Positions 33,086-44,410 are shown, numbered from the stretch's first letter. The stretch: 64,000 bases of DNA from Acanthosepion lycidas (GCA_963932145.1 OZ010586.1:51456669-51520668); one strand, 5' to 3'. Translations and numbers: made by a program. Notes: generated by a model not told the origin, from the sequence alone.

Positions 33086-35331
33086 CTAAAATACTAATAT
33101 ATAAGCAAATGAGTAAATGTTTCTTTTCAGTATAACCAAAATAGTTCTTAGATTATTCAGTTGCATAGACCAGGAGTTGATTTTATTACACATGTGAATG
33201 TCAATTATCAAACCAAAGTTCTTCAAATATTGTGGAGAGTGTAAGCTGATATGAACATGAAAGTGTAAAGTAACAAAAATCAAAATTTATTTTGGCATCA
33301 GTTTAATAAAATTATGACTTATTGTGGCAGTTCTGACATTTTTGTTATAAAAATTGAAGATGCCAAACAATTTTGTGTAAAGAAAAAAATTTTAAATGAA
33401 TTTTTTTTCTCATTTTTTTATCACAATAAACAGTATTGTCTGTTTTAAAATACAGCTCATCTACACTTGCATAAACATAGCACTGAAAGAAATTAGCTTC
33501 TATTTCCATTGGTAAGGAATTTTACTATGCATCTTACTAGCTAAGAGCTCTTTACTCATTCAAGGCTTTTACCAAAACCCTAAAATTGAATTTTCTCTCT
33601 TAGATTGATTTATCTATACTTGTCAATATTAAGTGAAATCTTGCTTTCAATAGCAAATAAATGAATAAATCGTGTTTTCAACAGCAATCGAATTGATAAA
33701 TGCTTTTAGATTTCAAATATAAATCTGGTAATATAAAGTCCCATAATGCAATCAACAGACAAAATCTAATTTTCATGTAGTGTTCATGAAGATGAAGTGT
33801 GTAAATATTTAAAGACAGGAACCTTAGAGTAGTGTTTCTTGTTTATAGAAAAGATTGTCATTTGGTAAAACAACTTGGAAAGTCTAGTGATTATAACATA
33901 TATATAAAATCTTTTGGTAAAATGACTTATATGTAATATCCAAACAGACTATGTAAGATGGAATGTATGAAAACCAGTGGGATGTTTATGAAAACAACTG
34001 AAAAATTAAGGAAAAATCATTGCCATTGAAACCTTGTTACTTAGAAATGCAGTAAAAAGAGAAGTAATATTAATAATGCAGAATGATAAAGGTTAACTTA
34101 AATTGTTTTCTGTTGCCATAATAGGATATGACAACACAATTATGAATTTTCAAATGTACTATTGTTCATTGATCAGAGTCATTTCCAGTGGCAGAATAAA
34201 CTTTTTGTACAGCAAATGAAATCACATACTGAGTGATAAAGGTTAATCAAATTAAAAATAAATATTTGTAACTAAAATAAACATCTGTGAATTACCAATG
34301 AGATTTATATATAGGAAAATGTTAAAATAAAAGTAAAATATAAAGCTTTAGGAAAAATAAAGAGTTATGAGGAGAAAATAAATCTTATATATCCTCAAAA
34401 AATAGTAAATATATATCATTGAAATTATAATTAATGGTCACATTTAGGTGTTAATGAAAATATAGAATAAAATTAAAATACAAATTATAATAAAATATGC
34501 TTGATTGGTATCTATTTGGAAATTATTTTCTTTTGGAAGATGTTTTAAAAACCTTAGTTTTGATTAATTGAATTGAATCATGTTATTGTGTATTTTTGTC
34601 TACTCAGGTAGGTTTTAGGAAAAAACTCAAGTATCAAAATACCAACAATGAAATAAATAAAACATGAATAAGGGCATAATTGTTAAAAAAGATAATTGGA
34701 AAATAAATTAAACATAGCGCACTTTATGAACAAATGTATTGTTAATATATGAAAGAGAGTTTATGTAGGATAGAATTACTGTGGTTGATATCACATATTA
34801 CTGAAATACATAAGATTATTTTAAAAGTTGACTTAGTGTATCGGATATGTGAAGATCAAAATATTCTATAGATGAGAACTTTCACTGTCAAGACCTTTAG
34901 CAGTTGTAATTCAGGGATAGTTGAATACTGTGTGTTGTTACTTCATTCACTTGTTCATTTTAGTTCAAGTGAGATACTGTGATTGAACTTGACTGACTGT
35001 GTGCCTGACACTAGTCTGAACTGCATGTTGACTGTTGTTTTGTGTTCCACTATCTGGGACCTCTGATTCTATTTTTTTTTATACCTATTGGTAAAATACA
35101 TTGAGTGCCCAAAATAAGAAAGATTTTGTGCATTTTGATGTGTCTCAAAACAATAAGACTATGTTTGTCATGTGATTTTCTTGGTGTATTAATATTTTGT
35201 GGTATTGAACTAGTATTTGTGTGTGCTTTCTGTCTGATAAAAATTAATTCCTCTAAAATTAGGGATAATGTTCCTACTGTTTCCTTACTGGTTCAATAAT
35301 TCTTCTACCATTCTAAAAGATATATTTTGAT
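33086..35331. other. 2.2-kb AT-rich stretch without annotation
   Basis: Longest part of the window with no repeat family or coding signal recognised on either strand. Confidence 0.5.
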
Positions 35332-35362
35332 TTATCATAAAATAGATAAAACCAATATAGCA

Positions 35363-35715
35363 GCTTATGTCCACATCATGTTTCAAACACCAGTTCCCGT
35401 ACAATCACCAAAGTTAAGCAACATTGAGCCTGGTCAGTACCTAGATGGGTGACCACTTGGAAATACCAGGTGCTGTAAGCTTGAATATGCAGATGGTGTA
35501 ATGGATAATGGCTCAGAATTGTTAATTGAAGATCTGAGTTACAATTCCCATTGGGTTTCTTATATTCACTTATGTGCAAATACCCTTAGGAAAGGTATGA
35601 ATCCACCTCTTCTCCCTCCATCTATGGGTTATTTAGTAAGACTTCTATCACTAAATAATTCTGACAAAAAAAATATTCTTACAATCTAAAAATATTTTCT
35701 GGCTTTAAATAACCT
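35363..35715 (+). mobile_element. SINE-5S, 5S rRNA-tRNA chimeric SINE, copy 2
   Basis: 35363-35482 is a full-length 120-nt 5S rRNA relative with recognisable internal control region: AAGTTAAGCAACATTGAGCC, then GTCAGTACCTAGATGGGTGA and ACCAGGTGCTGTAAGC. It is followed directly by a tRNA-like module (TGGTGTAATGGATAATGGCT A-box area; B box near 35545), the SINE-T-like body (GGAAAGGTATGAATCCACCT) and a tail CTAAAAATATTTTCTGGCTT. Best-preserved of three copies. Confidence 0.85.
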
Positions 35716-35821
35716 GCAAAGAGTTGATAAACAGTTGAAAACAAATCAATCACTTAATCTAAGTCAGTATATTATAATCAATATTAGTCACAAAAATATT
35801 AACTTAATTTCAAATATTTGC

Positions 35822-36033
35822 TAAGTGGGGTGGCTGGCCACTTGTATCCCAGTATGCCTGCCTATCTGGGTGGCTATCCAATCCCTATTGCAGATGCCTA
35901 CTCAGGCACATTTTTGTGTTTGTTCAATACCCACAGAGCCCAGCTCAATTGTGATTTATGCTGCAACTATACTAAGTAGACCTTAGTTATAGTTTCTGGG
36001 AGAGAGCACATTATCTGGCATTATCAACAGTCT
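35822..36033 (-). mobile_element. SINE-D 3' fragment
   Basis: Reverse complement matches 38022-38215. Part of the inverted duplication. Confidence 0.65.
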
Positions 36034-37728
36034 ATTTTCTCCCTCAATAATTTTTTTCTCATATTCTCCACACTCAGTAACCCTTTGTGTGTTGGGGGGA
36101 ATTGATTTCAAAAAATTCTTTACTCACATATAATTTGCCTTGTCTTTGAAAATGTTTACTGATAGACTTTACAATACAAACAGATATTTAATTTTTGTTA
36201 ATGATTTAAATATGAAAAAGGCTTTTTTCTATAAAATCTTATATATACATTTACTGATAACCATAAATTTAAACAAGAATTAAAATATTTATTCTTAGTT
36301 TAGATTCTGTTGAAATAAATAATGTTCATGTATTTAAATTGTTTTTAAGCAGCATTGTAATTTAATAATCATATTTTGCAAACTAATTATAATGTTATTT
36401 TTAAAATGATGGCTCAATTATAAATTAATTCATAAAATGACATATGTGTTCACTTTATCCTAAAGCCATATGTTTGTAGCATTAGAAAACTTAATTATCT
36501 ACACTTGAATCAGCTATACATGCCAAAGTGTAATGCATTACATGAAAGTCTGGCCAGATGCAGGAAAGGTAAGTTGCCAGGTGAGTTGGAACCAATTCAT
36601 CAAAATTACATTTATTCCACCTTTCTATATTCTCTCATCATTCATGACCTAGCCATGTCACTGACACAAGGTATGACCAAGTCAGCTATCAAGTAAGACC
36701 TTACTTCACTTCATTTTCCATATATACTAATATGTATTTGGTTCACTGGTTGAACACACTATTGTCACATTCAAAAAATGTGTAAAATATTGTAAATACA
36801 TAAATCAAGTATATTCTTTTAAACATATATACATATCCTTATCTGTTTTTACTCATGAACTAAATGTTACTAAATTATGGATATAGAAATGCAATATTGT
36901 GATGGTAAGAGACATTTTATCTCCACCTGTTATTCTAATGAATTGAAGTTATGATCTCATGATTTTCTTTTATATCCTATAATTGATTCAGGTTAATCAG
37001 ATTTCTTGTAATTTAGTTTTACATTGATAATGTGCATAGAGGAAAAATATATATAATCTAATGAAAACTTGTATTTAAATGTTCATTGTGTAAACAAATG
37101 TTTTCCTTTTTTATATTATATACATTTGAGCTAATGTTCTCACCTTTGTTGTTATTTTCACAATGTTTCAGCTGCTGCGATATCCAACTTTCTTCACGTG
37201 TTTCTCTTGATCCATACAGGATTTTTGGTCTGATCCCCTTAATATAGAAAATTCTTACATTTTCTAAATTAAAACAATTTTGTATTTTAACATACAGATT
37301 TAACTTTTAATAACATAAAAGATAAAGATTTCAGTCTTGATCTCATTAGATCTTAAGTAATTTAGAAGCTGATTATACAATTTGTGGTTGGAATGCTTCA
37401 GAGGAATGTTTTCAAATCAAAAAATAACATAATAGTTTATCAGATTGAAATTATAGAATTAAATAAGTTGAAAATATTTACATATTTTAATGTTATATTT
37501 TCACTTGAGACAAAATTGAATAAATACATTTTTTTCAGAAATTCAAACCAATCTTTTCTTATTTTTAATTTGTGAATGTCACTCAACAATCTCAAAAATA
37601 CCATTTCACTGTTTGATACAATTTCAATGATGTTAGTCCCATATGAATGACAAATGAAAATAATAATTAAAAATTTGGTCTTTGAATTACTGATGTATGT
37701 TGCCAATCAGCATATTTAGTTGATATTT
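36034..37728. other. loop of the inverted duplication, unannotated
   Basis: No transposase or other coding recognised. A 63-residue open frame (36505-36696) with a GGTAAGTT donor-like site at 36567 is the only mildly gene-like point and has no homology that I know. Confidence 0.4.
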
Positions 37729-38215
37729 GAACCAAAGTCTCATGGTTAGAAAGTGAACATTCTAACCACTTGACTACATGCTCATTTGAATCTCATCATA
37801 GTCTATTTATCAGGAAGGTGACTTCTTGATGTTATTGGGCTGGGGAGATGATTCCAGTAGAAGACACCTTTGGAAAGTGTCTGAAAACCATATCACAGGT
37901 TGACCCAACCTGTACGAGTAAAATTGAGTAGATGGAACTGTCTGGGAGTGGTCAATGGTTGTGCTAGCATGTAGTTGCAAGTCATCAAGGGTTTAAGTGT
38001 GCTGGCTTTGTTCACACTGTTGATAACACCAGATAATGTACTCTCTCCCAGAAACTGTAACTAAGGTCTGTTCAGCATATTTGCAGTCTAATCCAAAGTT
38101 GGGATCTGTGGGTGTTGAACAAACACAAAAATGTGCCTGAGCAGGCATCTGCAGTAGGGATTGGTTAGCCACCCTAGTAGCCAGGCATACTTGGATGAGA
38201 GTGACCAACCACCTC
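37729..38215 (+). mobile_element. SINE-D copy with inverted tRNA head
   Basis: Body runs on the plus strand from 37791 (AATCTCATCATAGTC, ATCAGGAAGGTGACTTCTTG) to the 3' end. The tRNA-like head at 37732-37785 lies on the minus strand (GTAGTCAAGTGGTTAGAATG, GGTTCAAAT), opposite to the body and precisely at the junction. Confidence 0.65.
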
Positions 38216-38289
38216 ACTTATCAAAATTTGAAATTAAGTTTCAAGATTTTAGTGACAAATATTGATTATAATATATTGACTTGTTTTCT

Positions 38290-38690
38290 ACTGTTTATCA
38301 ACTCTTTGCAGGTTATTTAAAGCCAGAAAATATTTTTAGATTGTAAGAATATTTTTTTGTCAGAATGATTTAGTGATACAAATCTTACTAAATAGCTGTG
38401 GAAGAAGAGGTGAATTCATACCTTTCCTTAAGGTTATTTGCACATAAGAGAATATAAGAAACCCAACGGGCATTGTAACTCAGCTCCCCAATTAACATTT
38501 CTGTGCCATTATTCATTACACCACCTGCACATTCAAGCTTACATGTGGTCACTCATCTAGGTACTTCTATTTTTTGTGAGAATGATTTAGTGACAATAGT
38601 CACCTATCTAGCTCAATGTTGCTTAACTTTGGTAATTGTATAGGAACTGGTGTTTAAACATGATATGGCCATAATACACTATCTTGATTT
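38290..38690 (-). mobile_element. SINE-5S, copy 3
   Basis: Mirror of 35363-35715. The 5S-derived part is interrupted by an extra ~40 bases (about 38555-38600) that repeat part of the SINE's own tail-proximal sequence (TCACTAAATCATTCT). Confidence 0.7.
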
Positions 38691-39197
38691 TATCTATTTT
38701 ATGATAAATAGAAACATTTTTTAAGAATATTATTTTTATTTTATTTATAATTTAATCTTTTTAAGAAAATTTTTTAGTTTTTTTCCAGAAGAGAAAATTA
38801 ATCTGACAATTGTGTTTAAGCATGAAACAGATGTTGTCATTCAGTGTTGATGCATATGTCCACACTGCTTGCATTTACATATACTCTGTCCCTGTTTTTG
38901 ATCACTTTTCTCCTATAAATATACTATACATTAAAAACTACATTATTTCATATGTGTATGTGAGTCTGCATGTGTGTTTGTGTGTGTCTGCATATGTGTA
39001 TGTGTGTATATATAGTTATATATTTAGGCAGCAATCCTTCCTTTATGCTTGTTTCATTAAAAATGACAGACAAGGTACTACAGTTGAGTTTTTTATTTAA
39101 TTTTTCTTGTGTTTCAAGAGCTTTCTTTTCTGGACAAAACTAAACTCATAAATAATTACATCGGTAGAATTGTGTGTAAATTTGTTACAGAAACCAA

Positions 39198-39700
39198 ATG
39201 CATATTAATTACAAACAAGACAAATCTTCTCTAAGGCATATTACAAAGAAATATACTACTCCAATTAATCCAAATAAAAAAATCAAATTTATTATCTATT
39301 ATAAAAAATTTATGACAGCCAACCTCATCCTCAAAAATAACAACAAACCAGCTAAGTCAAAATTACAAAGAACGAACATTATCTATGAGTTCAAATGCCC
39401 CTTAAGGAACTGTGTTCCTGATCAAACCGGACTCATAAATAATTACATCAGTCACACAACCACATGATTATCCAGACGTCTTATGTTACACCTATCTATT
39501 CACAGCTCCATTAGAACCCATTTAAACACACACACACAAATTTACCAGACTCCATTAGGAACATACTAGTAGAAGACACAAATATATTAACTGCATCCAC
39601 CTGCAAAAAAGGACTAAAAATAATGGAAGCTTTAATAATAAAAAAGAAAAAACCAACTCTTTTTAAGCTAAAAAATCGAATCATCCTTGATAATGGTTAA
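39198..39700 (+). pseudogene. Penelope GIY-YIG endonuclease remnant
   Basis: An 89-residue open frame (39198-39467) reads IKFIIYYKKFMTANLILKNN, LQRTNIIYEFKCPLRNC, then NNYISHTTT and stops. After the stop LSRRLMLHLS follows in frame, then a C-terminal MEALIIKKKKPTL-like segment across frameshifts. This is the linker and GIY-YIG nuclease of Penelope-like elements (consensus CP...C...YIGxTTTTLSRRLTxHL); YIG has decayed to YIS. The cysteines before it are kept. The endonuclease would have cut target DNA for retrotransposition; this copy is inactive. Confidence 0.75.
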
Positions 39701-39893
39701 AAGTATAGCACTCAGAATATAAAACATTTGGACAGTTCTTACACACCCTTTGTCCAGAAAAGAAAGCTCCTGTTAGAACACAAGAAAAATTAAATAAGTC
39801 TTAACAGTAGTACCTTGTCTGTTGTTTTTAATGAAAGATATATATTATATATATATAAAAGTGAACATTGAAGTCAACAATAATTCATGTGTT

Positions 39894-39937
39894 CATGCTG
39901 GACACAATCGTCAGCCTGACAATTATGTCCAGCATGA
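39894..39937. repeat. hairpin inside Penelope flank
   Basis: CATGCTGGACA pairs with TGTCCAGCATG (11 bp) with further pairing TCAG/CTGA at the tip. Outside it CAATAAT and ATTATTG could pair too. GAAAC follows the hairpin, which recalls pLTR hammerhead ribozymes, but the CUGANGA core is absent (CTGACAA instead). Confidence 0.6.
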
Positions 39938-40012
39938 AACAGCCTATTATTGAGCACTTTATCCCATAAATATAGCACAACTTAAAACTATATTTCTTCA
40001 TATATATATATA

Positions 40013-40042
40013 TAAAGATAGATAGATAGATAGATAGATATA
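40013..40042. repeat. (GATA)n microsatellite
   Basis: About six GATA units after a short TA run, at the 3' side of the Penelope-like element. Confidence 0.85.
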
Positions 40043-40264
40043 TAGAAGAAGTGTGAAAATAGGAAAGACTTCTCAAAGAAAAAGACTACAATAAAAGATT
40101 GTGTAGCTGATGATCAAATACTTCTTCCTGACTGAAGATAAGTTTTCATCTTTACACCAAATTGTAATGATGAACTTTGCTGTTTCTGTACAGGAATTAT
40201 TTGACATTCATTGACCTTAGAATTCTTAAGTCTACTATTTTTGTTCTGTCTAGTACATTTTTTT

Positions 40265-40440
40265 AAAAATCAATTCACCCCAAGCAAAGCAATAATGCCA
40301 CTATGGGGCAAGGCATTACTGGGAGTGAAAGAGAATGAGAATATTTTAGAAGTAACTAGAAACACAATCCTAAACAGGAAACAATGGCTAAATGCCTACT
40401 CTTGTTTAATAGACCAGGAAGGAGTGTGAACCAGACAATA
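40265..40440. mobile_element. LINE-B tail fused to an unknown repeat
   Basis: 40265-40350 matches the LINE-B 3' region (TTCACCCCAAGCAAAGCAAT). From about 40360 it passes into AATCCTAAACAGGAAACAAT and TAATAGACCAGGAAGGAGTG, also seen at 56175-56235 and inverted at 42880-42945. Confidence 0.5.
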
Positions 40441-40650
40441 GGCAAATATATTTACTCCTTACTGATGGGAGTTCCATTTCAATCCTTTTATTTCTGGGTA
40501 TGTGGACAATCAACATGGAGATTATACGATTATTTTCCCTTCTAGTTATATATGCACTACATATTTTTGTTGTTGCTGTTAGAATTTTTCAAGTGATGTG
40601 GTTTTTGTTATTTGGTAAAACCCTTTGTGATTTTGTAGTGCCATTAAGTA
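40441..40650 (+). mobile_element. LTR-like fragment
   Basis: Matches 63040-63230 (GTTATTTGGTAAAACCCTTT, GTGATTTTGTAGTGCC shared). Role as an LTR piece is inferred from the 63-kb copy. Confidence 0.35.
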
Positions 40651-41494
40651 TCAGTTGATCAAAATATAGGTCTGCAGTAACATGATTCATCATTACTCAG
40701 GAAAAAATAACTTCTAATTATCATTCCAAATTAATATCGTCTTTGGGAATTTCCTTAAGTGCATGAATTACCAAATACTATGTAAGTTTTTATGACTAGT
40801 TCTGAAATTATGTGTTGAGAGGAAAAAGTTATAGTCAATGAAATAACAATCATGAGCCACTATTAATTATCACTGATTGAAATTAAGCTCCATTTAATGA
40901 AAAAGATTAGCGCAGTAACACTTGTCTAGAAAAACATGATTATATAAGTTGATTTGTTCATTTTCAATTTTATTTCGGAATCAAATTGCACAATTTATCA
41001 TATTTGTCTTATCTCTGAGAAAAAATAATACAAAATGTCAGATTTGATATAGGGGCCTCTCATAGCAGTAACGGCAAAAATTGCTTAGTTTTGCCAACTT
41101 TTTCCACTGCCTTCAGGGTATATACTTGACCAGCTTTCTCTACAGCTGTTAGGGTATATACTTCACCCTTAGTACAATGGATAGATGTTGTTGAATAGTA
41201 AAATCTCCAGGAACAAAATTTATAGCGAGAAAACATTTAAGCCTACTTTCTGGAGATCTTTAGTCATAAATAACCAAAGATGCAATGCAATCTGGAGATT
41301 TTTCCAAAATTATGCTCAGTGGGAAAATTTAAAATCTCTATAAGTCTATGAACTTTGCATGCCTAATATTTACTGGTTGTATATTATCAATAGACTGTTT
41401 ATAAAATGAAATAAACTAAGGAAATCTTCATTGTTTTTAAACATTGGATTAATTATGAAGCATAAATAATCGAATGCATTCCTCTCTTCTTTTT
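40651..41494. other. unannotated stretch
   Basis: A GGGTATATACTT phrase occurs twice (41116 and 41152). No gene. Confidence 0.5.
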
Positions 41495-42175
41495 TTTAAT
41501 CATTTCACCCAAATCAAGGCTACAAAGCCTCTAAGACTCAAGAGAATATGAGAAAAACACTACTAAGGAGAGTGAACAATAAAAGAACGGGAATTAAGAA
41601 GACAGAACATAATGATTGATATTAGATTTAAATTTTTCAACATCAAAATTGACTGAGAAACAAGAAGCCAGAAGAGAATTGTGATAGAAGAAAATGTTAG
41701 TATAGAACTTATGATTGCATCTCACCATTTCAACTGTAAAATGATGAAACCTTGCTGAAAATCTCATACTACACTTAATTTTATAAAGTCTGGACACCAA
41801 GTTCATCAGGACAATTACCATGAAAGTATTTATAGAAAAGAAAGAGGGAAACTACATTATGGGAGTGAGAAAGTGACTGAAACCAAGATGCCACATCAGG
41901 ACCAATAACATTGCAGATTTTTTTTTGGATTTTATCAAGAATATAGCAGGAGCAGCAGACAATGCAAGGATGAATGGTAGGCACAAATATGTATGATAGA
42001 TTCTGGAGAGAAAAATTGTCTTGCACAATATAGTGAAACAACTTTCTTAGCAGCAGACCTAGCAATGAATTTAATATAATCTTTCCAGTTCATGTCAGCT
42101 GAAACCATTATCCCAAGAAGGTGTCACTTTCCTGGATGTTAGCATTAGCCATATTGATGGAAGGCAAAAAGGGTG
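41495..42175 (-). mobile_element. LINE-B (CR1-like) 3' copy
   Basis: The most complete LINE-B tail here. A 94-residue minus-strand open frame (41781-42065) has LLLRKLFHYIVQDNFSLQNL, LDKIQKKICNVIGPDVASWF and VVSLFLFYKYFHGNCPDELG, the RT C-terminal block. The 3' untranslated region continues to 41495. Confidence 0.7.
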
Positions 42176-42414
42176 CTATCAGACAATTAAAAGAAATGTC
42201 TCTTCATAAATAAACAGATACATGCAGGTTCAGAGACCAGTTTTGTGTTAATAACACAAATGCTAATTTTTGAGGCTGGAGGATTTTTTAGATGAAACAC
42301 TTTCATTGTTGATAATATATTATTTTAAATTATTAGCCTTACACCATCTTATTATTGGGTTCAAAAGTTATAAGAAACTATTTCTTTATTTTCAAAATTT
42401 GGTCAGTTTCCTCT

Positions 42415-42775
42415 GACAGCCAAAGACTTTATTGAGCTGGAATCATGTGATAGAACACCATTTTTTAAAATGCCATGTTCCTTCAGGATGTAGGCAATCA
42501 TAGTTCTCCACAGATTCCTTTCTTCTCTATCTGTGAATTGCCTTGATGTCTTGGGAAATATAATGGAGGGGTTTCTCATTGTCATTTCCAGGTCTTTCTT
42601 GTAGACTGGATTCCACACACAACTAGTTTAACCTGTTATTTAATCCATAGCTGGTAGGGAAGAAATGGATTCATAGCTTTTCCAAGGGAATTAGTGCAAA
42701 AATGAATGCAACAGTGAGGCCAGAATTTGAACTTGGCTCATTCATTTCACTTTTGCATATCCATTGAAACCAATA
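42415..42775 (-). mobile_element. SINE-T copy, full length
   Basis: Minus strand from 42775: head with GAGCCAAGTTCAAATTCTGG, body, then tail TCTGTGGAGAACTATGATTG and CCTGAAGGAACATGGCAT (42500-42465). The last parts equal the LINE-A 3' end. Confidence 0.7.
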
Positions 42776-42879
42776 TTGTTTGTAATTTTTTACTCAACCT
42801 AAGCAAATATTAAAGAGAAAATTTTATAATTTATTTCACAGAATAAATATCATTTTAAAATTTCAGTACTCCTTCCATG

Positions 42880-43225
42880 TTTATTGAACAGGAGTAGAGG
42901 TTTAGCCCTTGTTTCCTGTTTAGGATATGGTTTACCAGTTCCTTTCTTCCATGATCTTAATGATTTTACACTTTTTTTGGTGATCTGACTGATCATTGGC
43001 TGCAATTTTTTATTATGAGGATTTGCTGCTTCCGACTGGTAGTAAGAAGCCCAAACTCTTTGGTAATGCTTTAAGAGACTGCTCTGATTAACAGTTGTAT
43101 AATATCAAGGTATTTGCAGTGCCATGTCGTGCATGGATAGGTGTCTCTGCAATCCTGGGAACACAATAAGCTTTAGTCATAGCCACCTTTCAGCCAGTTT
43201 GTATTGCCACAGATGATAGATAGTG
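42880..43225 (-). repeat. unknown dispersed repeat
   Basis: The reverse complement of 42880-42945 matches 40370-40430 and 56170-56230. No coding recognised across the longer copy; family unidentified. Confidence 0.4.
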
Positions 43226-43585
43226 ATAATTATTTAGGCCTTTTTCTTCTTAAAACAAAATCTTTTTATTAGAGATACAATGAAAAAAAATATGAGTAAA
43301 CCAATTAAAAACATAGAAAGTATATTCAAATGAGTCTCATACCTGATGTTAAAACTTCCCTTCAGATTATGTTATTTAAAACTTAAAGTAAAGAAAACAT
43401 TATCTTTCAGGAAAAAATTGCCTTTTCTTAATATAGATAATAAAAAATATGAATTTTTTAGATTGATAAGAAGAAAAATTAGAATAATATTAGAAACTAA
43501 CAGGAAAAAGTACCTTCATAATTTTTCAAATAAATCTTAAATGCTATATGGTATTTAAAATGTTGCATGTTGGGTGTATTGTATT

Positions 43586-43609
43586 GTGTGTGTGTGTGTG
43601 TGTGTGTGC
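43586..43609. repeat. (GT)n microsatellite
   Basis: Twelve GT units. Confidence 0.9.
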
Positions 43610-43679
43610 ATGTTCACATGTAAACAATTAAAGAAGAAGCATACAAAAATCTGGGTTTTTACTAGGACCACTTATTCTC

Positions 43680-44410
43680 TATTTTTGTATAAACTGTAGT
43701 GAAACAAAGTTCTCAATGTCTCTTGGGTATGTCCGTTTTCCTTTTTGATTCATAAATTAGGATAAGTAAGGATAAGCATCATTATAATTGTCAAGCTCAA
43801 GTCAGCGTTTCACTGAGTTGGAACAACCAGAGAAAGGTTGTACTTACTTCATCCATAGTTATAATGGTCAAGCTTGTCAGCCTTGTGCTGAGCTGGAATG
43901 ACCAAAGTAAAACTTGTCTTCATTGGTGGATTTTCATTGGAAAATAGAAAAAAGTTTCTTTTTCTGGTTCAGAAGCAAGTTTGTTTAAGTCAGGATAAGC
44001 ATGGTTGTAGCTGTTGAGTTCAAGTCAACCTCACACTGTGATAGAATGACCAAAGAAAAAGTTGATTTACTTCATAGCTGGACGTTTTAGAAGACATCTG
44101 CGAACGCTATTGGTAAATGGAAAAGAGCATTCTGTCATCAGTGGACCAGGGAAATGAACATACCCCAGTGGAGACATCTTTTTTTCCACATACTGGTATG
44201 TCTTGGGGCAAGAGGGAGAAAGAGGAAGAGGAAGGAAATGTTTTTTTTTTTTTATAGGCTTAAACAGTGACACTTAATCTGTGTTTGATGAAGTAAAGTG
44301 GAATAATAACATTTCTAGCATCACAGAAAAATATATTTCTTTTTCTTTTTTTTATTATTCATTACCATCATTTTATTGATTTTATTTAATTTTCTGACAG
44401 CTATGTTTAT
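43680..44410 (+). mobile_element. LTR-like fragment with internal repeats
   Basis: 44020-44410 matches 51715-52085 (TTGATTTACTTCATAG, AGTGGACC/AGTGGACTGG, GGGCAAGAGGGAGAAAGAGG-type A/G patch). The left part has three loosely tandem units of about 80-120 bp, each with GGTCAAGCTxxAGTCA and GGAATGACCA. This looks like a U3-type repeat array. Confidence 0.4.

Larger units (their letters stand above)
35332..38712. repeat. large inverted duplication, ~700-bp arms
   Basis: Arm 1 is 35332-36033 and arm 2 about 38022-38712. Arm 1 holds SINE-5S (+), a ~110-bp spacer and a SINE-D fragment (-). Arm 2 holds the same three parts in mirror order. The spacer and about 30 bp outside SINE-5S (TTTATCATAAAATAGATAAA) are also mirrored, so the block was duplicated as a unit. 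The loop is about 2 kb. Confidence 0.8.
38805..40005 (+). mobile_element. Penelope-like element with repeated flanks
   Basis: Outer direct repeats 38805-38960 and about 39895-40005 share GACAATT, AGCATGAAACAG, CCCATAAATATA-type and TTAAAACTA segments in the same orientation, like the pLTRs of Penelope-like retroelements. Inside lie an inverted copy of the 3' end (39020-39140), the GIY-YIG coding (39198-39700) and the 3' end (39720-39835). No reverse-transcriptase domain remains. Confidence 0.6.

Noticed and set aside
35363-35482. Functional 5S rRNA gene
   Set aside because: Length and internal control region fit, but many substitutions, no T-run terminator right after the 3' end, direct fusion to a tRNA-like SINE, and two more copies with the same fusion point to a SINE.
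36505-36696. Host exon with donor-like GGTAAGTT
   Set aside because: One splice-like word and a 63-residue frame without homology are not enough.
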